Shown here piece after piece: positions 8,799-15,940 of a stretch of DNA of 64,000 nt; position 1 is the first letter of the stretch; every line of letters starts with the position of its first letter. The translations under genes were made by a program, and so were the position numbers. Below the pieces are notes generated by a model. That model searched no databases and was not told the DNA's origin. It was given only the letters and a program-made list of their open reading frames with translations. Origin of the DNA: CAISCU01 sp943361925 (lineage in GTDB: Bacteria > Bacteroidota > Bacteroidia > UKL13-3). The stretch covers positions 1 through 64,000 of the forward strand of contig CALRIT020000017.1 in NCBI GenBank assembly GCA_943361925.1, read 5' to 3'.

Positions 8799-9863
8799 AT
8801 GAGAAAAATTATTTCTATTTTCCTGTTAATGGTTTTGGCATCACAAATGCTTTGGGCTAAACCAAAAAATCCTAAAAAGGTAATTTTTTTAATTGGTGAT
8901 GGAATGGGCCTGACACAGATTACAGGCGCCATGGCACATTATAAAGGCAGAAATGCATTTGAAAGATTTCAGGTAATTGGATTGTCTAAAACTTCCAGCT
9001 CCGATAATTATGTAACCGATAGTGGTGCCGGAGCAACGGTATTTTCAATAGGCAAAAAAACTTATAATGGTGCCATTGGAGTTGATTCTGCTAAAAAAGA
9101 ATCTCTTGGTTTATATGAATTATTAAAAGAAAGAAACTGGAGAACCGGTGTGGTTGCAACATCATCAGTAACACATGCAACTCCGGCTTCATTTTATGCG
9201 CATGTAAGTAGCAGAAGGTCTGAAGATGAAATTGCAGAGTTTTTAAAACGCAGAAATTGTGATTTGGCAATTGGTGGTGGAATCAAGTTTTTTACCAAAA
9301 GAAAAGATGGAAGAAACTTATTAACTGAGTTAAACGAATTGGGTTTTACAGTTGCTGCTGATACTAATTTGGTTGATATCAAAGCAAAAAAACTTATCTA
9401 TTTATGTGCAGATGAAGGCATGAAAACCATGCAGGAGGGTAGAGGAGATTTTCTTCAAAAGGCAACTAAAATTGCCATGAATAATTTAGGTTCAGATAAA
9501 GAAAATTACTTCTTAATGGTTGAAGGTTCTCAAATTGATTGGGGTGGCCACGACAATAATTTCGAATACATGAAAGCAGAATTGATTGATTTTAATGAAA
9601 CCATTAACCAAGTTTTAGATGCTGCAATAAAAGATGGTAATACACTGGTAGTCGTTACAGCCGATCACGAAACAGGTGGTTTGAGTTTATTGGAAAACAA
9701 AGAAAACAAACAAACCTTTATTCCTACTTATTCTTCAAAAGGACATTCAGGTGTAATGGTTCCTGTATTTGCTTATGGTCCCGGTGCAGAAGAATTTGCA
9801 GGAATTTACGAGAACAACCAGGTGTTTTACAAGTTCAAAAAACTACTTAAAATCACCAAATAA
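8799..9863 (+). CDS. Alkaline phosphatase (PhoA family), exported
   Basis: 354 residues from the ATG at 8799. An in-frame TTG at 8787 would add four residues ahead of a good signal peptide (MRKIISIFLLMVLASQMLWA), so I prefer the ATG. Metal and catalytic motifs are present: GDGMG (metal-binding Asp), VTDSGAGAT (nucleophile Ser after Asp), EGSQIDWGGHDNN (metal His/Asp), TADHETGG, and a late KGHSG (metal His). The enzyme hydrolyses phosphate monoesters in the periplasm. At about 350 residues it is shorter than E. coli PhoA, as in many Bacteroidota forms. Its stop codon overlaps the next start codon by one base. Confidence 0.93.
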   Translation: MRKIISIFLLMVLASQMLWAKPKNPKKVIFLIGDGMGLTQITGAMAHYKGRNAFERFQVIGLSKTSSSDNYVTDSGAGATVFSIGKKTYNGAIGVDSAKKESLGLYELLKERNWRTGVVATSSVTHATPASFYAHVSSRRSEDEIAEFLKRRNCDLAIGGGIKFFTKRKDGRNLLTELNELGFTVAADTNLVDIKAKKLIYLCADEGMKTMQEGRGDFLQKATKIAMNNLGSDKENYFLMVEGSQIDWGGHDNNFEYMKAELIDFNETINQVLDAAIKDGNTLVVVTADHETGGLSLLENKENKQTFIPTYSSKGHSGVMVPVFAYGPGAEEFAGIYENNQVFYKFKKLLKITK

Positions 9864-10108
9864 TGCTTCAATACATCATACCTGTAGTTTTAATCCTGCT
9901 TATTCTGGTCTTGATTTATTTTATCATGCCCAGGTTTTTTAAGGATTACCAAAACGAGAAACTTGCTAAGTTGATTTTGTTTGCCTTGATGGCAGCTTAC
10001 CTCGCCTACGATTTCACAATCAAAGAAAAATGGGCTTATTTAGTTGTATTGGCATTAGGCTCCTTTGCATTTGTTGTGCTGATCTTGGATGCGAAGAAGA
10101 AAGGGTAA
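9863..10108 (+). CDS. Small membrane protein of unknown function
   Basis: 81 residues with three predicted membrane helices (about 3-25, 36-52, 57-76) and a short basic loop after the first. I do not recognise the family. It begins in the stop codon of the alkaline phosphatase gene (TAATG), so the two are almost certainly co-translated. This points to a role linked to that enzyme or simply to an envelope operon. Confidence 0.65.
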   Translation: MLQYIIPVVLILLILVLIYFIMPRFFKDYQNEKLAKLILFALMAAYLAYDFTIKEKWAYLVVLALGSFAFVVLILDAKKKG

Positions 10109-10141
10109 ACGGAAATTCCAGGATTAACGTTTGAGTATGAT

Positions 10142-10924
10142 ATGAAGATTAAATTTTTGTTTTTTCAGATATTACTGATTTTAACTTTTAAAGGTTTTGC
10201 TCAATCGTCCGAAATGTGGTATTTGGATTTATGGAATGAAGATGGACTTGAATTTAACGACAGCTTAATTAAAAATGGGCATATTAAATCTGCAATTGTT
10301 TTAAAGTTTATTGGCAAAATAGATGTAGATGGATTGCCTGAAAGCTTCGATACTATTTATGTTTTAAGCTTTGATGCAGAAGGTAAACCCTTAAAGAAAG
10401 TTTATAAAAATGGGTCAATTTATGATTATGATAAAAAGCCAATTGTAATCAATGAAAAGAAGCAAAGATTCAAGGATAGTTTAGTGAGAGAATTTGAAGA
10501 TTCAACACATTACTATAAAATGGTTTATGATGCGGATGGCAATATAATAGATAAGAAATTTTGGCCGAAGCAAAGTTACCTTTCGAAAATAGGATGTGGG
10601 ACAGGGACATCAGGTAGATTCATTTTAAAATATGATAATTTGGGTAGATTAGTTTATTACAGAAACTTTAGAGATGGCGAATATTCTTTGATTTCGTATA
10701 CCTGTAATGGAAAAAAAACTCAAACTTTTTCCTTATCAGATAATGAATTACAAAATGAAGAGTTCAGATTTGTTTATGAAACAAATAATATGGTCAAGAT
10801 TATTCAAGATCCCATGATTATCACAATTAAAAAGGACGATATAACCCAATTGCCAATTGGCTTAGACGTTTCAGAATTAAATGCTGAAAGAAAAATATTT
10901 GGGATAAATTACACTCAAGATTAG
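10142..10924 (+). CDS. Exported protein with YD-repeat-like segments, unknown function
   Basis: 260 residues with a signal peptide (MKIKFLFFQILLILTFKGFAQ). Two segments (YDADGNIIDKKFW and YDNLGRLVYYRNF) resemble the YD motif of RHS-like beta-strand repeats, but there is no full RHS domain or toxin end. Two cysteines (in KIGCGTG and YTCNG) could form a disulfide. It lies 33 bases after the small membrane protein gene, so it may be in the same operon. I do not recognise a named family. Confidence 0.6.
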   Translation: MKIKFLFFQILLILTFKGFAQSSEMWYLDLWNEDGLEFNDSLIKNGHIKSAIVLKFIGKIDVDGLPESFDTIYVLSFDAEGKPLKKVYKNGSIYDYDKKPIVINEKKQRFKDSLVREFEDSTHYYKMVYDADGNIIDKKFWPKQSYLSKIGCGTGTSGRFILKYDNLGRLVYYRNFRDGEYSLISYTCNGKKTQTFSLSDNELQNEEFRFVYETNNMVKIIQDPMIITIKKDDITQLPIGLDVSELNAERKIFGINYTQD

Positions 10925-11140
10925 TTCAAATTCCTAGATAAATAAGACCTGTTTTTTTGAATTTATTCTTATTTAAATCTACGCGGTGTTTAATACTAAT
11001 TTGTAGTAAAATTAAGACTCAATCTCTCCCTCCATTCCTGACACTCCCTTTACATTTCCTCACATTTTTAAAGTAATTTCATACAATTTTTCTGTAATTC
11101 CTTAAACATTTACAAAGTACTTAGTGATTCGAAATTCAAG

Positions 11141-11725
11141 ATGAAACTAAGCGACTATGAATTGTTTTTACAACTAGTAAAAGGGGATGAAAATTCCCTT
11201 GCTGAACTCATTTTGCGTTATCAGAACAAGGTTTATAATACTTCACTTTCTTACCTACAAAACAATGAAGAAGCTGAAGAAGTAGCAATGGATGTTTTTC
11301 TTGAATTGTTCCAGTCTGCTGCTAATTTTAGAGGTGAATCATCTTTTAGTACCTGGATTTATCGCATTACCATTAATAAATCTCTCGATAAACTAAAATA
11401 CCGAAACCGTAAGAAACGTCTGGTTTGGATAAGCTCCATTTTTAGCAATGAGGAAGGTGAACTTCTTCATGATAAACCTCATTTTGAACATCCCGGAATT
11501 TTGCTCGAAAACAAAGAAAAATCTGTTTTATTGTTTAAGGCAATCGACCAATTACCCGAAAAGCAAAAATCGGCTTATCTGCTTTCTTATGTAGAAATGT
11601 TGCCACAAAATGAAGTGGCTCAGATTTTGGAAACCAGCGTTGGAGCCGTTGAATCTTTATTACAAAGAGCTAAAGTGAAACTAAGAAAAGAACTGGAAAA
11701 GTATTATCCGGAGAGATTGAAATAA
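11141..11725 (+). CDS. RNA polymerase sigma factor, ECF (sigma-70) family
   Basis: 194 residues. Sigma region 2 lies at about 8-85 (ILRYQNKVYNTSLSYL, EAEEVAMDVFLELF, FSTWIYRITINKSLDKL). Region 4 lies at about 130-185 (LPEKQKSAYLLSYVEML, then a helix-turn-helix ending SVGAVESLLQRAKVKLRK). ECF sigmas direct RNA polymerase to envelope- or stress-response promoters. No anti-sigma gene follows directly, but an anti-sigma-like/CpxP-like pair lies 3.2 kb downstream (14961-15708). A regulatory link between them is inference. Confidence 0.92.
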   Translation: MKLSDYELFLQLVKGDENSLAELILRYQNKVYNTSLSYLQNNEEAEEVAMDVFLELFQSAANFRGESSFSTWIYRITINKSLDKLKYRNRKKRLVWISSIFSNEEGELLHDKPHFEHPGILLENKEKSVLLFKAIDQLPEKQKSAYLLSYVEMLPQNEVAQILETSVGAVESLLQRAKVKLRKELEKYYPERLK

Positions 11726-11728
11726 TAA

Positions 11729-11785
11729 ATTAAACTCCTTGAAAAAATACTTCCGCAGGAATGTTAAAAAAGGATTTTAATTTTT
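11729..11785 (+). terminator. Possible terminator after the sigma factor gene
   Basis: Bases 11729-11740 pair with 11770-11781 (11 of 12), a smaller TTCC/GGAA hairpin sits inside, and a short T-run follows. The long loop makes this only a moderate call. Confidence 0.4.
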
Positions 11786-11895
11786 GAGCCATTTTATATT
11801 AAGGCCTAAATTTTCATTCATCAAAATTGAATAAATAGTTAGCAATTTGCAAACCACTTTCGCATTTAACTCAATTTTCAAAACTCTAAATACTT

Positions 11896-11940
11896 CTTGC
11901 GTAGCTAAATGACTTCATATATATTTGTAGTCATATAGCT
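11896..11940 (+). promoter_or_regulatory. Promoter with overlapping palindromic operator for the ArsR-like operon
   Basis: A Bacteroidota-type -7 element (TATATTTG, 11920-11927) has a CTTG at 11896-11899 exactly 20 bases upstream as the likely -33 element. A 12-base inverted repeat (11903-11914 AGCTAAATGACT with 11929-11940 AGTCATATAGCT, 11 of 12 complementary) brackets the -7 element and ends 5 bases before the ATG at 11946. Dyads like this at a promoter are typical operator sites of ArsR-family repressors, so autoregulation is likely. Confidence 0.65.
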
Positions 11941-11945
11941 TCATA

Positions 11946-12269
11946 ATGGAAACAAGAAGAGATGTTTTTCAAGCCATTGCCGATCCAACCAGAAGGGCAA
12001 TTCTGCTTTTATTGGCAACACAATCACTAACAGCAGGTGCTATTGCAGCCAATTTCGATTCGGCACGACCTACTATTTCCAAACATATTCAGATTTTAAA
12101 CGAATGTGAATTATTAAGTCCTGAACAAAAAGGACGTGAAATCTATTACCACCTCAATGCTAATAAAATGAAGGAAATAGCTGAATTTGTAGAGCCTTTC
12201 AGACTTATTTGGGAGGAAAGGTTTAATAAACTTGAAACGCTTATGAAATCTTACCAAAACAAAAAATAG
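11946..12269 (+). CDS. ArsR/SmtB-family transcriptional regulator, non-metal type
   Basis: 107 residues with a winged helix-turn-helix. Family signatures are FQAIADPTRRAILLLL at the N-terminus and the recognition helix FDSARPTISKHIQILNE. The metal-binding ELCVCDL motif of metal sensors is absent, and only one cysteine is present (NECELL), so it is unlikely to sense metals. Regulators of this subtype are commonly paired with SRPBCC (AHSA1-type) proteins, as here. The palindrome over its promoter suggests it represses its own operon, which continues with SRPBCC, DoxX-like and DUF1801 genes. Confidence 0.9.
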   Translation: METRRDVFQAIADPTRRAILLLLATQSLTAGAIAANFDSARPTISKHIQILNECELLSPEQKGREIYYHLNANKMKEIAEFVEPFRLIWEERFNKLETLMKSYQNKK

Positions 12270-12734
12270 ATGATGATGGAACAAAAAACTAAACTAACTG
12301 CACCCGATAGTTTACCGGAAATTCAAATCAGTCGTGTTTTTGAAATTCCACTTGAATTATTGTTTAAAGCCTATACAGAAGCTGAATTTATCGAACAATG
12401 GATGGGTACCAAAGTGCTTCATATAGAAAATAAAAGATTCGGTTTTTATGAATTTGAAACCACTGATCCCAAAGGAAATAAACACTTATTTAATGGCTGT
12501 ATTCATGAGTTTGAACCTTTGGTTAAAATTACAAGAACCTTTGAAATGTTCAATACAGGCTTTCCGGTTCAATTAGAGTTTCTTGAATTTAATGCCATCA
12601 ACGAAAAAAGCTCGGAATTGAGAATTTTGATTGTCTACAAATCTCTTGAAACTAGAAACAATGTACTAAAAATGCCATTTGCTTTTGGTTTGAATATGGC
12701 ACATGATAGATTAGAAAATTTATTTAAAAACTAA
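12270..12734 (+). CDS. SRPBCC (AHSA1/START-like) domain protein
   Basis: 154 residues. One SRPBCC ligand-binding fold begins at ISRVFEIPLELLFKAYTEAEFIEQWMG, the usual AHSA1-like opening, and ends in a long C-terminal helix. Three ATG codons in a row (12270, 12273, 12276) make the exact start uncertain. The gene begins directly after the regulator's stop codon. Members of the family bind small hydrophobic ligands or act with Hsp90-like partners; the ligand here is unknown. The ArsR-SRPBCC pairing is common across bacteria. Confidence 0.85.
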   Translation: MMMEQKTKLTAPDSLPEIQISRVFEIPLELLFKAYTEAEFIEQWMGTKVLHIENKRFGFYEFETTDPKGNKHLFNGCIHEFEPLVKITRTFEMFNTGFPVQLEFLEFNAINEKSSELRILIVYKSLETRNNVLKMPFAFGLNMAHDRLENLFKN

Positions 12735-12735
12735 T

Positions 12736-13113
12736 ATGAAAAAATCACACAAAATTATTTACTGGGTAAGCACTATTTGGCTGGCTTTGGGTATGACATC
12801 TACCGGAATCGTTCAAATGATTCAAATGAAAGAAGAAATGGAAAAGATGGCTCATCTGGGTTTTCCGGCTTATTTTATTTCTTTTATTGGAGTCTGGAAA
12901 ATATTAGGTGTAATAGCCATTTTATTGCCCAAGTTTCCTTTACTAAAAGAGTGGGCTTATGCAGGATTTTTCTTTACCATGTTTGGAGCAATCGTTTCTC
13001 ATTTAGCTTGTGGTGATGCACTTGTTGATTTATTCGGCCCAAGTTTACTTTTAGTATTAACTGTTGTTTCGTGGTATTTCAGACCTGAATATAGAAAACT
13101 GAATTTTTCTTAG
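12736..13113 (+). CDS. DoxX-like membrane protein
   Basis: 125 residues with four membrane helices (about 8-28, 44-64, 71-89, 95-115). The pattern GFPAYFISFIGVWKILGVIAIL followed by KEWAYAGFFFTMFGAIVSH is typical of DoxX-like proteins often encoded beside ArsR/SRPBCC genes. Biochemical role is uncertain; DoxX relatives have been linked to redox stress. Start codon follows the SRPBCC stop by one base, in the same operon. Confidence 0.85.
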   Translation: MKKSHKIIYWVSTIWLALGMTSTGIVQMIQMKEEMEKMAHLGFPAYFISFIGVWKILGVIAILLPKFPLLKEWAYAGFFFTMFGAIVSHLACGDALVDLFGPSLLLVLTVVSWYFRPEYRKLNFS

Positions 13114-13135
13114 TTTGATTTTATAAAAATAATCT

Positions 13136-13723
13136 ATGAAAACGAATTCCAAAACAGATTGGTTTTTTGAAAAAGAAACAAAATGGAAAGAATCTTATGC
13201 TGAACTAAGGCAATATTGTTCGGCATTCGATTTACAGGAAGATTTAAAATGGGGTTGTCCTTGTTATACATTTGACGATAAAAATGTATTACTCATTCAT
13301 GGGTTCAAGGATTACTGTGCATTGTTGTTTATGAAAGGAGTATTACTTCAAGACAAGAATAATTTACTCATTCAACAAACAGAAAACGTACAAGCTGCGC
13401 GACAAATGCGCTTTACTTCATTGGCTGAAATCAAAAAGTTTAAAAAACAAATTCTTCAATTTATTGAAGAAGCTATTCAGTTAGAAAAAACCGGGGCAAA
13501 GGTTGAATTAAAGAAAACCAACGAATTTAAAATGCCGGAAGAATTCGAAATAGTTCTAAAAGAAATGCCGGGCTTGAATGAAGCATTTTATAAATTAAGT
13601 CCGGGTCGACAAAGAGCTTATTTGCTGTATTTTTCATCGGCAAAACAAGCTAAAACCCGAAAAGAAAGAGTTGAAAAATTTGTGCCTAAAATATTGAATG
13701 GAAAAGGATTGGAAGATGAATAG
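13136..13723 (+). CDS. YdeI/OmpD-associated (DUF1801) family protein
   Basis: 195 residues. The first two thirds match the DUF1801 pattern (LKWGCPCYTFDDKNVLLIHGFKDYCALLFMKG, bound at about 40-75). The C-terminus carries the OmdA-like motif (PGRQRAYLLYFSSAKQ...KTRKERVEKF.PKILNGKG). Soluble; function is not established for the family. It lies 22 bases after the DoxX-like gene and closes the ArsR-type operon. Confidence 0.85.
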   Translation: MKTNSKTDWFFEKETKWKESYAELRQYCSAFDLQEDLKWGCPCYTFDDKNVLLIHGFKDYCALLFMKGVLLQDKNNLLIQQTENVQAARQMRFTSLAEIKKFKKQILQFIEEAIQLEKTGAKVELKKTNEFKMPEEFEIVLKEMPGLNEAFYKLSPGRQRAYLLYFSSAKQAKTRKERVEKFVPKILNGKGLEDE

Positions 13724-14314
13724 TTGATTCGTTTTTAATTGCTGATTTAATATATGAAGTAAACGGAAATCTACATCCTTACCAGTAATAATTTTGAATA
13801 AATCATTAGCATCTTAAGAGAAATATTTTATACTATTATGGTTTGATCTACCATTCTTTGATGAGATTTGTGACCCCGAAGGCGGTCACATGTTTATAGA
13901 AAAATGCTGTAAATCATATCCCCCGAAACTCAGAAACGCGGACCTTTGGTCCGCGTTTCTGAGTTTCGGGGTGGTTTTGCACCGAATTTTATTTTCTATA
14001 ATAATGTCATCCATTCTGGATTTTAGGAATTTTTATAAAAAAAACGGATTCCATTTTTAATTCATCTTACCTTTATTTAAAATCAAAAATCAATTTTGAA
14101 ATGTCTAAAGTTTTTCTAAAATAAATGATTGGTAAACAGTTGGATATTCGTACTATTTTTTAAAATCATTCATGTTTAACTATACCTATTTTTAGGAACA
14201 GCAGTGGATTTTTGTAAAATCATATTGGTTGATTCTAAAGGTTGATTTTCATTTAATTTAGTTGGTATTTGATTCAATCATTTTTTCGTTTCATACAATT
14301 ACAAATTAATTCGT
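13724..14314. other. 590-base intergenic region with GC-rich hairpins
   Basis: No gene longer than a few dozen codons is seen on either strand. The gap is AT-rich except for two hairpins. One is small (13869-13875 with 13884-13890, loop CCGAAGGC) and the other is a perfect 24-bp hairpin, described separately. The last 290 bases before the DUF1287 gene are plain AT-rich sequence and presumably contain its promoter, but I cannot assign one. Confidence 0.7.
13894..14001. repeat. Nested inverted-repeat element with perfect 24-bp palindrome
   Basis: Bases 13921-13944 pair perfectly with 13948-13971 around TTT; the stem is about 62 percent GC in a very AT-rich setting. It is bracketed by a second inverted repeat (TTATAGAAAA at 13894-13903, TTTTCTATAA at 13992-14001). 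No T-run follows the stem, so it is not a standard terminator. It could be a small MITE-like element, a protein-binding palindrome or a structured RNA. No clear target-site duplication is seen. Confidence 0.55.
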
Positions 14315-14899
14315 ATGAAAAAAGCTGATTTCTTATTTTTGATTTCTATTTTTTGGGTAGTAAATCTATCTGCTCAATCCAATTTCTACTTTCGTTTGGC
14401 CGATTCTGCATGTACCTTAGTCAATCATAGGGTAGAATACGATGCAACTTATTTTAAAATCCCTTTTCCAAATGGAGATGTTCCTTCTGATAAAGGTGTC
14501 TGCACTGATGTTGTCATCAGAGCTTATAGAAAAATGGGAATTGATTTACAAAAGGATGTGAATGAGGATATGAAAAATCACTTTTCTTTATACCCTAAAA
14601 TTTGGGGAAGAAAAGTACCTGATACAAACATCGACCACCGAAGAGTTCCTAATTTAATGACTTTTTTTTCGAGAAAAGGAATCTCCAAACCAATTACCCA
14701 AAATAACAAAGATTATTTACCAGGAGATATTGTTTGCTGGGATTTAGGTTCCGGATTGAAACATATTGGATTGATAACCAGTATTAGAACCTCAGACAAA
14801 TCTCGTTTCATGATAGTTCATAATATTGGTGGAGGTCAGGTTTTGGAGGATTGTCTGTTTCGATTTAAAATAATTGGTCATTATAGGTACCAAGGCTAA
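14315..14899 (+). CDS. DUF1287 domain protein, exported
   Basis: 194 residues with a signal peptide (MKKADFLFLISIFWVVNLSAQ). The family hallmarks are visible: YDATYFKIPFPNGDVPSDKGVCTDVV (cut here; Cys near residue 67 in the position of a papain-like catalytic Cys), AYRKMGIDLQ, the HRRVPNL segment, PGDIVCWDLGSGLKHIGLI (His in catalytic position) and HNIGGG. DUF1287 proteins resemble NlpC/P60-like cysteine peptidases or amidases, so a peptidoglycan-related role is plausible but unproven. Confidence 0.88.
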   Translation: MKKADFLFLISIFWVVNLSAQSNFYFRLADSACTLVNHRVEYDATYFKIPFPNGDVPSDKGVCTDVVIRAYRKMGIDLQKDVNEDMKNHFSLYPKIWGRKVPDTNIDHRRVPNLMTFFSRKGISKPITQNNKDYLPGDIVCWDLGSGLKHIGLITSIRTSDKSRFMIVHNIGGGQVLEDCLFRFKIIGHYRYQG

Positions 14900-14960
14900 A
14901 CATCAAAAAAAATAAAAACGAAGGATATTTTTAGATGCATCGTCAGTATACTTGTAAGAA

Positions 14961-15242
14961 ATGAAATCAAAAAAGGAAATATGGAAAGACGAAGTGCTGA
15001 ATAGTACAACAGGAATCAGCTCTGCTGAGGTTTCTCCATTTTTTACTGCTAAAACTCTGAATCGAATTAAAGAATACCAAAAAGATATTTCACCTGAAAA
15101 TGTATTTCGATTTAAATTAGCCATTCTTTCTTTATCTGTTTTGTTGATGTTAAATTTGTTTGTTGTTTATCGTTTTCAATCAAACAAATACAATACAGAA
15201 ACTAAATCGACTTTAACCAGTAATCTTGATTTATATGAATAA
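14961..15242 (+). CDS. Single-pass membrane protein, anti-sigma-like
   Basis: 93 residues: about 50 cytoplasmic residues, one membrane helix at about 53-71, and a short outer tail. Size, topology and the overlap with a CpxP-like gene match the small membrane proteins that sit between ECF sigma and heavy-metal-sensor genes in Bacteroidota. Unlike that usual order, a DUF1287 gene precedes it and the nearest sigma gene is 3.2 kb away. Upstream, TATACTTG (14947-14954) resembles a -7 element just 6 bases before the ATG. Anti-sigma function is inference. Confidence 0.6.
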   Translation: MKSKKEIWKDEVLNSTTGISSAEVSPFFTAKTLNRIKEYQKDISPENVFRFKLAILSLSVLLMLNLFVVYRFQSNKYNTETKSTLTSNLDLYE

Positions 15243-15708
15243 GTTTCAAAATTTCTTTTCAAACAAGATTCAGGTTGTAGTTTTGATTTTGGTGTTAATT
15301 AATACCATTGTCTTAACATATATTTTTGTTTTAAAACCGGGTCCAAATGATAGACCAAAACCGGGTAAATTCATCATTGAAAGTCTAGACCTCGATGATG
15401 AACAGATTTCATCCTTTGAACAAATGAAAAGAGACCACCGTGCTCAAATGAATAAACTTGATGAAGAGTACAAAGAAATACTAACACAATACCTAAACGG
15501 ACTCAAAGAACAACAAGTTGATTCTTTAAAAAATAAAACGCTTGAAGAAAAAATGGCTTCCATTCAAATTGAAAAAGCCAGAATTACTTTTTCTCATTTT
15601 GCTCATGTGAAATCAATTTGCAGAGAAGATCAGCAAAAGAAACTCAATCAAATTGTTCCTGAGTTAATAAATGTAATGGCACCTGCAAATAAGGGAAAAA
15701 GGCCTTAA
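15235..15708 (+). CDS. CpxP/Spy-like periplasmic protein (heavy-metal resistance/sensor family)
   Basis: 157 residues from the ATG at 15235; a TTG at 15226 would add three residues. One N-terminal membrane helix (about 9-29) is followed by an all-helical charged domain (LDLDDEQISSFEQMKRDHRAQMNKL is its first helix pair, residues about 50-75), as in Spy/CpxP-type periplasmic chaperones. The start lies inside the upstream gene (ATGAATAA overlap), so the two are coupled. Relatives in Bacteroidota often accompany ECF sigma factors. Confidence 0.75.
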   Translation: MNKFQNFFSNKIQVVVLILVLINTIVLTYIFVLKPGPNDRPKPGKFIIESLDLDDEQISSFEQMKRDHRAQMNKLDEEYKEILTQYLNGLKEQQVDSLKNKTLEEKMASIQIEKARITFSHFAHVKSICREDQQKKLNQIVPELINVMAPANKGKRP

Positions 15709-15716
15709 ATTGCAGA

Positions 15717-15899
15717 ATGAAACATTTTAAAACATTGGCATTATTAAGTGCATTAATTGTTATTGCTGGTGCAACATTAAAAGTACTTCACCTTCAATAT
15801 GGAGATACGCTTCTTTATATAGGAATGTTATCTCAAATAATTGTACAATCCTACCATATATCGGCATTAAAGAAGAAAATCGAAGAGAAATCTGAATAA
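15717..15899 (+). CDS. Small two-helix membrane protein
   Basis: 60 residues with two membrane helices (about 5-22 and 31-48) and a charged C-terminus. The pattern LKVLHLQYGDTLLYIGM resembles the membrane part of GldL-like and related Bacteroidota proteins, but it is far too short to be GldL. It lies 8 bases after the CpxP-like gene and probably belongs to that operon. Function unknown. Confidence 0.6.
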   Translation: MKHFKTLALLSALIVIAGATLKVLHLQYGDTLLYIGMLSQIIVQSYHISALKKKIEEKSE

Positions 15900-15940
15900 A
15901 GGAAATAGCGAATTCCATTTCGGATTTGATTGAAAACCGT

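Noticed and set aside
8787..8801. TTG start for the alkaline phosphatase (and similar TTG starts at 15226, 26614, 51230)
   Set aside because: In each case an ATG a few codons later fits better: it begins a normal signal peptide (8799) or known N-terminus, and at obgE the TTG lies inside the promoter motif.
11946..12269. ArsR-like regulator as a metal sensor
   Set aside because: The cysteine pair of metal-sensing ArsR proteins is missing and the neighbours are SRPBCC, DoxX-like and DUF1801 genes, not metal exporters.
13921..13971. Perfect 24-bp hairpin as a terminator of the DUF1801 operon
   Set aside because: It lies about 200 bases past the stop codon and no T-run follows the stem; it is listed as an inverted-repeat element.
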